From an uncultured Phycisphaerales bacterium (lineage in GTDB: Bacteria > Planctomycetota > Phycisphaerae > Sedimentisphaerales > Anaerobacaceae): a DNA stretch of 8,050 nucleotides. A model generated the notes under the pieces. It saw only the letters and a list, made by a program, of their open reading frames with translations, ran no database searches and was not told where the DNA came from. Location: contig CALMMH010000647.1 of assembly GCA_937868145.1 (NCBI GenBank), positions 1 through 8,050 of the forward strand, read 5' to 3'. The position numbers were made by a program, and so were the translations under genes. This document shows positions 1 to 4,800 of the stretch, piece by piece (positions within the stretch are counted from its first letter, which is position 1; each line of letters opens with the position of its first letter).

Positions 1-1
1 A

Positions 2-208
2 GAGAGTGGTCAAACCCCCGGGAAATATCATTTCGATCTCTGGCAGGCCAACACCGACGCCCTGGTGCGAGTCGGTCTGGCCCGCGATTCGATTCACATC
101 GCTGGTGTTTGCACGCTCTGTCGCAACGACCTGTTCCCCAGCCACCGGAAGGAAGGCAACGCCGCCGGCCGCTTCGCGGCCCTTGTGGGACGGCGTCAGG
201 GCAAATGA
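2..208 (+). CDS. pgeF: PgeF/YfiH-family protein (polyphenol oxidase/laccase-domain), C-terminal part only
   Basis: This is the last 68 codons of a gene that enters from the left edge and ends at a TGA at 206-208. The visible peptide reads GKYHFDLWQAN, then IHIAGVCTLC, then FPSHRKEG, then GRFAALVG. That order matches the C-terminus of the YfiH/YlmD/PgeF (DUF152) family, in which the Cys of the VCTLC-like segment and the His of the SHR segment belong to the conserved metal/active site. In Escherichia coli PgeF is a cytoplasmic enzyme that removes mis-incorporated amino acids from peptidoglycan precursors; other members act as purine-nucleoside phosphorylases or adenosine deaminases. The exact activity here cannot be told from the tail. 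It converges with the lipoprotein gene, with 16 nt between the two stops and no clear bidirectional terminator. The family call is fairly firm; the symbol is by family only. Confidence 0.8.
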   Translation, partial: ESGQTPGKYHFDLWQANTDALVRVGLARDSIHIAGVCTLCRNDLFPSHRKEGNAAGRFAALVGRRQGK

Positions 209-224
209 CGTCGTGTCGCGATTC

Positions 225-917
225 TCAATCGAGTTTCGACGTGATGACCTGCTGGGCTCGGAAGCTTTCGCCGGTGAGGTAGTCGGTGAATGTGACCTTG
301 ATGGTGAGCGGCTCGGAGAACACCTTGACCGCTTCGGGCCGATCGAAGGTGAGCCGATAGCCGGTCGTGAGCGAATTGAACCAGAGCTTCCGCAACTCGG
401 CGGGCTCGACTTTCCACTGGCCCAGCAACGCTTCGCCGTTCGGGTTGTTCAGGTTCCAGAGCTGGACGCTGACGGTTCCGGCGGCCTTGACGACGTCGCC
501 CTCAGCGTCGATCGGCTGGACATAGACGACCAGCTTTTCCTGCACGCCGTCGCTGTCCTTGTCGAAGAAGTTCGAGATCTTGGCGATCCGGACGGCCATC
601 AACTCGTAGGGGTTGGCCTGCTGGTCCTTCGGCAGGATCGACAGCGCCTGGATCTGGGCCTGGAGCTGTTTGATCTCGACCTGGTATTGCTCGACGTTGC
701 CCGTCAGGGCCGCCTTCTCCTGCTGGAGCTTCTCGGCCTTCAGTTCCTCAGGGGTTTTGCGCTCGGCGCCGATGCCGCAGCCGGCCAGGAGGAGCGGGAG
801 CGTGGCGGACAGGAACACGAGAAGATGCGAAAGCAGGAACTTGCGCCAGTGACTGGTTCTGTTTCTCTTGCCTTCTTTTCTTCCCGCCTTCCTGGTCTCC
901 ACGCTCCATCGCTCCAT
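225..917 (-). CDS. Predicted lipoprotein with coiled coil and DxDxDG motif
   Basis: The product is 230 aa from the ATG at 917. Residues 1-26 are strongly basic, followed by a hydrophobic stretch and a lipobox LAGC at 44-47, so Cys47 should be lipidated and the protein anchored in a membrane facing the periplasm. Residues about 55-95 (KTPEELKAEK, LQQEKAAL, EIKQLQAQIQ) look like a charged coiled coil. Residues 119-124 read DKDSDG, a DxDxDG calcium-loop-like motif at the start of a probable beta-sandwich domain (LVVYVQPID, VSVQLWNLN, LTIKVTFTD). I do not recognise a named family. It lies 55 nt downstream of clpP on the same strand and may be read through from it. The start is uncertain: the n-region is long and only a weak GGGG lies upstream, and GTG at 902 is an alternative. 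Longer versions would run into the clpP coding sequence and are unlikely. Confidence 0.75.
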   Translation of the reverse strand: MERWSVETRKAGRKEGKRNRTSHWRKFLLSHLLVFLSATLPLLLAGCGIGAERKTPEELKAEKLQQEKAALTGNVEQYQVEIKQLQAQIQALSILPKDQQANPYELMAVRIAKISNFFDKDSDGVQEKLVVYVQPIDAEGDVVKAAGTVSVQLWNLNNPNGEALLGQWKVEPAELRKLWFNSLTTGYRLTFDRPEAVKVFSEPLTIKVTFTDYLTGESFRAQQVITSKLD

Positions 918-972
918 CGTTTTTGCCCCGGCCTGTATTCCTTTTTTTCCGACGGTTGACGGATGTCCGCCG

Positions 973-1602
973 TCAGTCTTTTTCGCCGCCTTTGACGATC
1001 TCGGGCGCCCGCTGCAGGATCTGGTCCGCGAGTCCGTAGTTGACCGATTCCTCGGCGTCCAGCCACAAGTTTCGATCGCTGTCCTTCTCGATCTTGGCGA
1101 CATCCTGGCCCGTGTGATGGGCGAGGATCTTGTTGAGTTGCGCGCGGGTCCGCAAGATCTCGCGAGCCTCGATGTCGAGGTCCGTGGCGGGGCCTTCGAG
1201 CACGCCCATCACGTGGGGCTGGTGCACCAGGACTCGGCTGTTGGGCAGCAGGAACCGTTTCTTCGGGGCTCCGGCAGCCAACAAGACGGCGCCCATGCTG
1301 GCCGCCTGACCGATGCAATAGGTGGCGACGTCGCACCGCACGAACTGCATGGTGTCGTAGATCGCCATGCCGGCGGTGATCACGCCGCCCGGCGAGTTGA
1401 TGTAAAAGTGGATGTCGCTTTTGCTGTCCTCGTTGCTCAGGAACAGCATCTGGGCGACGATCAGATTGGCCACGGCATCGTTGACTCCGCCGCCCAGGAA
1501 GATGATGCGGTCCTTCAACAGCCGGGAGTAGATGTCATATGCCCGTTCGCCTCGACCGGTCTTCTCGATTACGATGGGCACCAGGGATTCATTGTTTTCC
1601 AT
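973..1602 (-). CDS. clpP: ClpP-family protease subunit with Asn in place of the triad Asp
   Basis: The product is 209 aa, the usual ClpP length. ClpP forms a 14-subunit cytoplasmic chamber that degrades proteins fed by ClpX, ClpA or ClpC. Conserved blocks appear in order: VPIVIEKTGRGERAYDIYSRLL (axial region, positions 8-29), YINSPGGVITAGMAIYDTMQ, GQAASMGA with nucleophile Ser102, LPNSRVLVHQP with His127, and KDSDRNLWL. Aligned to E. coli ClpP, the triad Asp185 corresponds to Asn178 here (codon AAC, plus-strand 1069-1071). The loop after His127 reads HVMGVLEGP instead of the usual LGGYQGQ type and is two residues longer. The start is the ATG at 1602, which has an AAGGAA Shine-Dalgarno sequence at 1612-1617 with 9 nt spacing; a TTG nine bases upstream is too close to it. 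The gene is 106 nt downstream of the other clpP, probably in one transcript with it. ClpP membership is certain; activity on its own is doubtful. Confidence 0.95.
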   Translation of the reverse strand: MENNESLVPIVIEKTGRGERAYDIYSRLLKDRIIFLGGGVNDAVANLIVAQMLFLSNEDSKSDIHFYINSPGGVITAGMAIYDTMQFVRCDVATYCIGQAASMGAVLLAAGAPKKRFLLPNSRVLVHQPHVMGVLEGPATDLDIEAREILRTRAQLNKILAHHTGQDVAKIEKDSDRNLWLDAEESVNYGLADQILQRAPEIVKGGEKD

Positions 1603-1611
1603 GTTTTCCAA

Positions 1612-1617
1612 TTCCTT
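1612..1617 (-). promoter_or_regulatory. Shine-Dalgarno AAGGAA deciding the downstream clpP start
   Basis: Minus-strand AAGGAA lies 9 nt before the ATG at 1602 and only touches the in-frame TTG at 1611. This favours the ATG and a 209-aa product. Confidence 0.7.
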
Positions 1618-1644
1618 GCCATGAAGTTCGGTTTGGACCCGTGT

Positions 1645-1664
1645 CGAGGACGCGAACGTCCTCG
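1645..1664 (-). other. Perfect 8-bp hairpin with UUCG loop in the clpP-clpP gap
   Basis: On the minus-strand transcript CGAGGACG, TTCG, CGTCCTCG forms a perfect 8-bp stem with a four-base UUCG loop. It sits in the 106-nt gap between the two clpP genes, about 40 nt before the second start. No U-tract follows, so it is not a standard intrinsic terminator. An mRNA-stabilising or processing element that sets the ratio of the two ClpP subunits is an inference. The rest of the gap shows only 3-4 bp palindromes. Confidence 0.6.
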
Positions 1665-1708
1665 CATCGCAGGCGAAAAGCCCACGGCACGGCGTGCAGC
1701 CCGAAGGC

Positions 1709-2395
1709 TTACGAGCCCTTGCCCTCTTCGGTCTTCTCCTTGACCTGCGACGTCGCAGCCTTGGATTTGGCGGCTTCCGCCACTTCGTCCTCGGCGAGGA
1801 CTTCGTCGATCAGGCCGTAAGCCTTGGCGTCCTCGGCGCTCATGTAGTTGTCCCGCTCGGTCTCAACCTGGATTTTCTCCAGCGGCTGACCGGTGTGCTT
1901 GGCCAGGATGCGGTTGAGCGTCTGCTTGGCGCGAAGGATCTCCTCGGCCTGGATCTTGATGTCGGAGGCCTGGCCGGTGACGCCGCCCCAGGGCTGGTGG
2001 AGCATGATCTTGGCGTGGGGCAGGGCGTACCGGCTGCCCTTGGTGCCTGCGGCCAGCACGACCGCGCCGCCGGACTGGGCCCGGCCGATGCAGTACGTCG
2101 CGATCGGCGAGCCCACGAACCGCATCGTGTCGTAGATCGCCATCGTGTCGTCTACCGTGCCGCCGGGGGAGTTGATGTACAGGCTGATCTCCCGGCCCTT
2201 CTTCATGTTGTCCAGGTACAGCAGCTTCATGATGACTTCCGCCGCCCGGGCATAGTTGATATCGCCGATCAAGAAGACGATCCGATTCTCCAGCAGCATG
2301 TCGTCCAGACTCATCTGGCGAAATCGCTGATACTGAGCGTTCTGATCGTAGGTCTCGGTTCGTCCCATATGTTTCAAGTAGTCCATTGGAGACAT
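1709..2395 (-). CDS. clpP: ClpP-family protease subunit with complete catalytic triad and atypical ends
   Basis: The product is 228 aa. The core carries YINSPGG, GRAQSGGA with nucleophile Ser108, LPHAKIMLHQPWGG with His133, and VETERDNYM with Asp182, so the Ser-His-Asp triad is intact. The residues around the serine (GRAQSGGA rather than GQAASMGA) are a variant form. The N-terminus lacks the usual RGERxYDIYSRLL axial segment and instead reads YQRFRQMSLDDMLLENRIVFL; this part of ClpP lines the entry pore and contacts the unfoldase. A hydrophilic tail rich in Lys, Glu and Ala (about 200-228) extends past the usual C-terminus. The ATG at 2395 has AAAGGA at 2403-2408 with 7 nt spacing; that site overlaps the tig stop codon, so translation is likely coupled to tig. 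It is probably the catalytically competent partner of the second ClpP downstream. Confidence 0.96.
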   Translation of the reverse strand: MSPMDYLKHMGRTETYDQNAQYQRFRQMSLDDMLLENRIVFLIGDINYARAAEVIMKLLYLDNMKKGREISLYINSPGGTVDDTMAIYDTMRFVGSPIATYCIGRAQSGGAVVLAAGTKGSRYALPHAKIMLHQPWGGVTGQASDIKIQAEEILRAKQTLNRILAKHTGQPLEKIQVETERDNYMSAEDAKAYGLIDEVLAEDEVAEAAKSKAATSQVKEKTEEGKGS

Positions 2396-2402
2396 CGAAT
2401 CA

Positions 2403-2408
2403 TCCTTT
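2403..2408 (-). promoter_or_regulatory. Shine-Dalgarno AAAGGA overlapping the tig stop codon
   Basis: Minus-strand AAAGGA shares bases with the tig TAA stop (2407-2409) and lies 7 nt before the clpP ATG at 2395. The overlap implies translational coupling of clpP to trigger factor. Confidence 0.75.
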
Positions 2409-3954
2409 ACTGACTTTGGGCCTCGGTCTTTCCTTCATCGGACGAGGCTGCGGTCTTCTTCTTCGATTTCTTGGGCTTCTCCGCTTTTTCCGGCTTTTCA
2501 TCGGACGCACGCTCGGAAATGGTCGCCGATTCGAGCAGCTTGCTGATGCACTTGCTCTGGCGGACGTCCAGGCGGAACTGCGAGAGCGAGCCGTCGCGTT
2601 CCATCTGCTCCTTGAGCTTCTCGGGCCGCTGGCCGCGCTGGATGGCGACTTGGGCGATGTGTCCGTTGATTTCTTCCTCGGTCACCTCGATCTCGAGCTT
2701 CTCGGCCACCTTGTCCATGATGAAGAAGGTGCGAAGCTGCTCTTTGGCCTGCTCTTCGCTGCCGGCCCGGAGCTGCTCCATTTGCTCGTCGACCTGCTGG
2801 CGGCTCAGGCCGCGGGAGAGCAGGTTGATGTACTGCCGTTGCAGAATGTTGCCGGCCTGGCGGGCCACAATGTCCGTCGGCAGGTCGAACTTCGTGCTGT
2901 CCAGCAGGTGCCGGTAGATCTGGTCGCTCATTTCGGTGCGGACCTGGTTCTCCACGCGGGCCTGCAGGTTCTCGCGGATCCGGTCCCGCAGCTCGTCCAC
3001 GGTTTCGACGTTGAAACGCTGCAGGAAGTGCTCATCGACCTCGGCGAGCTTGAGGAACTTGATGTCCTTGATGTCGATCTCGACCTCGACCTTGCGGCCC
3101 TGGTACTCCTCGCGGAAGAACGTCTGAGGAACCTCGACGGTTGTGGTCTTCTTCTCGCCGGCCTTGGCGCCGACGAGCAGCTCGTCGAGCTTTTCCACCG
3201 GGATCGGGCCAACGAAGCCGTTGGGCCGGACGAAGACCTCGGAGTTGTCCAGCTTGGTCTCGGCCTCGGGAAGGGGAGTCGTTCCCGGTTCCTGGGGCTT
3301 GCCTTCGGCGATGGCGGTCTGGCGGGCCTTTTCCTCGTCCGTCAGGTCGACTCGCAGCCGTACGTCGGCGACCACCTGGTCGTCGGCTTGGACGACGCCG
3401 TCTTCCCGCGGGGTCCAGACGCCGGACCACCGTTGGAGCTGCTCGATCTCGCGATCGATTTGGCCTTCGGTCACCTCGACCTTGGGCTTCGTCACGGAGA
3501 TGCCCTCCAGCGCCGGCAACTCGAATTCCGGCCGGACCTCGATCTCGAAGGAGAACTTCATCGGGCCGGTTTCCGGCAGCTCGATGTGCTCGTAATCGAT
3601 CTCGGGGTCGGTCAGAACGTCCAGTTTCTGGGACTTCATCGCGGCCTCGCTGGCCTCGGCCAACAGCTTGAGCTTGACGCTGTCCTTGGTCTCTTTGCCG
3701 AATCGCTTCTCGAGCAGACGGCGGGGGGCCCGGCCTTTGCGGAAGCCCGGCAGCACGGCCTCGCGGCGCAGCTCCCGGTATTGCTCGTCGGCCATCTCCT
3801 TGATGGTTTCCTCGGGGATCTCGACCGACACTTTTTTCTTGCAGGGCCCGACTTCCTCGACCGCGACGGTGTTCTTGGCGGTTCTGGATTCCTGGGTGTT
3901 CTGCGTACCTTCCTCCTGCTCAGAGGCTGTTGTTTCCTGTTTCTCTTCCGCCAT
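2407..3954 (-). CDS. tig: Trigger factor with divergent, expanded PPIase domain
   Basis: The product is 515 aa, longer than the usual 430-450. Trigger factor binds ribosomal protein L23 at the exit tunnel and shields nascent chains. Residues 1-30 are an acidic, low-complexity extension. The ribosome-binding domain follows (about 36-150) with the signature LPGFRKGRAP at 68-77. Residues about 185-305 align in position with the FKBP-type PPIase domain (DDQVVADVRL, EVFVRPNGFVGPIP, GAKAGEKKTTTVEVP), but the aromatic core of active FKBPs and the IPGFE block are not kept, and about 25 Pro/Glu-rich residues (208-232) are inserted. The helical chaperone arms follow (about 305-480). The tail 481-515 is Lys/Glu/Ser-rich and low-complexity. 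The ATG at 3954 has GGGAG 7 nt upstream. It is first gene of the tig-clpP-clpP cluster. Family is certain; PPIase activity is doubtful. Confidence 0.96.
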   Translation of the reverse strand: MAEEKQETTASEQEEGTQNTQESRTAKNTVAVEEVGPCKKKVSVEIPEETIKEMADEQYRELRREAVLPGFRKGRAPRRLLEKRFGKETKDSVKLKLLAEASEAAMKSQKLDVLTDPEIDYEHIELPETGPMKFSFEIEVRPEFELPALEGISVTKPKVEVTEGQIDREIEQLQRWSGVWTPREDGVVQADDQVVADVRLRVDLTDEEKARQTAIAEGKPQEPGTTPLPEAETKLDNSEVFVRPNGFVGPIPVEKLDELLVGAKAGEKKTTTVEVPQTFFREEYQGRKVEVEIDIKDIKFLKLAEVDEHFLQRFNVETVDELRDRIRENLQARVENQVRTEMSDQIYRHLLDSTKFDLPTDIVARQAGNILQRQYINLLSRGLSRQQVDEQMEQLRAGSEEQAKEQLRTFFIMDKVAEKLEIEVTEEEINGHIAQVAIQRGQRPEKLKEQMERDGSLSQFRLDVRQSKCISKLLESATISERASDEKPEKAEKPKKSKKKTAASSDEGKTEAQSQ

Positions 3955-3961
3955 TGAGGCG

Positions 3962-3966
3962 CTCCC
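3962..3966 (-). promoter_or_regulatory. Shine-Dalgarno GGGAG for tig
   Basis: Minus-strand GGGAG lies 7 nt before the ATG at 3954, which supports that start although the N-terminal extension is unusual. Confidence 0.65.
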
Positions 3967-3987
3967 AAAAAGCTGTGGATGTGTCCC

Positions 3988-4000
3988 CTGTTGATAACAG
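3988..4000 (-). other. Small hairpin in the presumed tig 5' leader
   Basis: Minus-strand CTGTT, ATC, AACAG forms a 5-bp stem with a 3-nt loop. It lies about 10 nt downstream of the predicted transcription start and 35 nt before the tig ATG. It may only stabilise the leader; no function is shown. Confidence 0.35.
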
Positions 4001-4016
4001 CCGCTACGAAATGGAC

Positions 4017-4044
4017 ATTAGGTTTTGCAGCAGCTCACTGTTAA
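4017..4044 (-). promoter_or_regulatory. Candidate sigma70-type promoter of the tig-clpP-clpP operon
   Basis: The minus strand carries a -35 box TTAACA at 4039-4044 (5 of 6 to TTGACA) and a -10 box CCTAAT at 4017-4022 (4 of 6 to TATAAT), 16 nt apart. Transcription would start near 4010, about 55 nt before the tig ATG. It lies directly downstream of a strong terminator, as expected where a new operon begins. The missing A at the second -10 position keeps this a candidate. Confidence 0.5.
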
Positions 4045-4048
4045 AACG

Positions 4049-4083
4049 AAAAAAGGCCACAGAGGAATCAAATCCCCTTGGCC
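4049..4083 (-). terminator. Strong intrinsic terminator between tRNA-Gly and tig
   Basis: On the minus strand GGCCA plus AGGGGA pairs with TCCTCT plus TGGCC: 11 pairs (one G-U) with a single bulged G, a 6-nt loop, then six T residues at 4049-4054. This is a textbook Rho-independent terminator reading leftwards. It would end transcripts coming from tRNA-Gly or from any small RNA in 4084-4247 before the tig promoter. Confidence 0.85.
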
Positions 4084-4247
4084 GGGCGAACGTTTCCGAC
4101 TCCGAAGCGAGTGCAACGGAGCTTCAACGTATCGACGACCAACGCCAAGACTACCACCTAGCCGGTACCTCGCCGATACTATAGGACGCCGTGACGCAAA
4201 AAACACGTCCGGCTTTTTCCCATCCTTGGGAGAAAAAAACTCCCTAG
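4084..4247 (-). other. Non-coding interval: tRNA 3' trailer or candidate small RNA
   Basis: No protein-coding gene is supported in these 164 nt between tRNA-Gly and the terminator. Read leftwards, the interval holds a hairpin GGGAG, seven U, CUCCC at 4228-4244 three bases after the tRNA; a hairpin with a U-rich loop at 4189-4212 (seven pairs, one bulge); a -10-like TATAGT at 4178-4183 without a matching -35; a pairing GTATCG/CGATAC (4174-4179 with 4129-4134); and a stem GCTCCG/CGGAGT (4117-4122 with 4099-4104). The last two lie just before the terminator hairpin, so a transcript of roughly 120-130 nt would be stem-rich. Six-base pairings occur by chance at this scale, and no known RNA family was recognised, so this may just be the tRNA trailer. 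Confidence 0.35.
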
Positions 4248-4319
4248 AGCGGGCGATGAGGCTTGAACTCACGACACCCACGTTGGCAACGTGGTGCTCT
4301 ACCACTGAGCTACGCCCGC
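4248..4319 (-). tRNA. tRNA-Gly (anticodon GCC)
   Basis: This 72-nt cloverleaf decodes GGC/GGU glycine codons. The acceptor stem GCGGGCG/CGCCCGC is perfect. The D-arm reads GCTC, AGTGGTA, GAGC. The anticodon stem CCACG/CGTGG encloses the loop TTGCCAA, giving anticodon GCC. The T-arm is GTGAG with loop TTCAAGC and CTCAT, including one G-U pair. The discriminator base is T. CCA is not encoded and must be added by the CCA-adding enzyme. It lies upstream of the tig operon on the same strand but is separated from it by a strong terminator. Confidence 0.97.
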
Positions 4320-4331
4320 GACAATACGGAA

Positions 4332-4360
4332 AGTATATACGCCGCCCCAAACCTCTGCAA
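4332..4360 (-). promoter_or_regulatory. Candidate promoter of tRNA-Gly
   Basis: The minus strand has a good -10 box TATACT at 4332-4337 (5 of 6), 17 nt downstream of a weak -35 TTGCAG at 4355-4360 (3 of 6). Initiation would fall about 5-8 nt before the mature tRNA 5' end, a common arrangement for tRNA genes. The -35 overlaps the left arm of the inverted repeat at 4357-4391. Confidence 0.5.
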
Positions 4361-4391
4361 CCCCTTTTTTTACAAAAATTTTGAGGGTTGC
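4357..4391. repeat. Inverted repeat with A/T-rich loop downstream of the sulfatase remnant
   Basis: GCAACCC at 4357-4363 is matched by GGGTTGC at 4385-4391, with an A/T-rich interior containing a T7 run and A5TTTT. Inside, T and A runs can pair further. It begins 20 nt after the stop of the truncated sulfatase gene and could help end that transcript, though no clean U-tract follows on the minus strand. The rest of 4320-4411 is the tRNA promoter region. Confidence 0.45.
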
Positions 4392-4411
4392 GGCTGCTTT
4401 CTTGTCCCGTG

Positions 4412-4783
4412 TCAGTGTCTGTTCTTTCGCTGGTCCAGACGCTCGCCCAGGGGACGCTGCACTCGCATGTCCAGTCCGCCGCCGGCTTCGAGTTCGTCGA
4501 AGAGCTGCTCTTTCATCGTCGCGATCTGGTCCTGATACGATGGAACGTCGATCAGGTTGTGCCGTTCGTGCGGATCGGTCTGGAGGTCGTAGAAGCCATA
4601 GCGGTGATCGTCGCTCAGAATGAAGACGATGTTCCGCCTGGCTGTCTGACGGGTGTCGGCCGCGTGTGCGAAACGGCCGCCGGCTCCGAGCAGGGCAAAC
4701 GCCGCCGTGCCGCGGCAGGCTGTGCGAAGAAAGTCCCGTCGGCTGGGGTGTGTCATTCGTGGATCGCGACGATCGGCCATCAT
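4412..4783 (-). pseudogene. Sulfatase remnant: Tat signal and first metal site fused to C-terminus by in-frame internal deletion
   Basis: The open frame gives 123 aa. Residues 15-19 (RRDFL) and the following hydrophobic stretch ending in AHAAD form a Tat-type signal. Residues 51-60 (NIVFILSDDH) are the start of a sulfatase domain with its first metal-binding Asp pair. Directly after this, residues 61-79 (RYGFYDLQTD, PHERHNLID) are a motif normally found near the sulfatase C-terminus. A normal sulfatase has roughly 350-400 residues between these parts, including CxPxR, GK.H and DHG; all are absent. The frame is intact, with AAGGAA 5 nt before the ATG at 4783 (a second ATG at 4780). It follows the complete sulfatase gene by 17 nt, so the two were probably one operon. 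Catalysis is impossible; a residual role is not excluded. An assembly collapse would look the same. Confidence 0.75.
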
Positions 4784-4800
4784 GCGAATTCCTTTCCGAG

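Noticed and set aside
6..959. Long plus-strand open frame of 317 codons
   Set aside because: It lies opposite the lipoprotein gene, has Arg/Leu/Asp-rich composition typical of a shadow frame in GC-rich DNA, and conflicts with the recognised PgeF tail at 2-208 in another frame.
957..975. Hairpin TGACGG/CCGTCA at the clpP stop as a terminator
   Set aside because: The T-run follows it only on the plus strand, where no gene needs ending; on the minus strand it is followed by A residues.
1603..1611. TTG start nine bases upstream of the chosen clpP ATG
   Set aside because: The AAGGAA Shine-Dalgarno sequence would be at essentially no spacing from the TTG but is ideally spaced from the ATG at 1602.
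868..1743. Plus-strand open frame opposite the downstream clpP
   Set aside because: It is the complement of a clear ClpP with all family blocks; the plus translation shows no motif.
2386..3957. Plus-strand open frame of 523 codons opposite tig
   Set aside because: It is the antisense shadow of trigger factor: Leu/Gly/Asp-rich, no recognisable domain, and the minus strand encodes an unmistakable trigger factor with a Shine-Dalgarno sequence.
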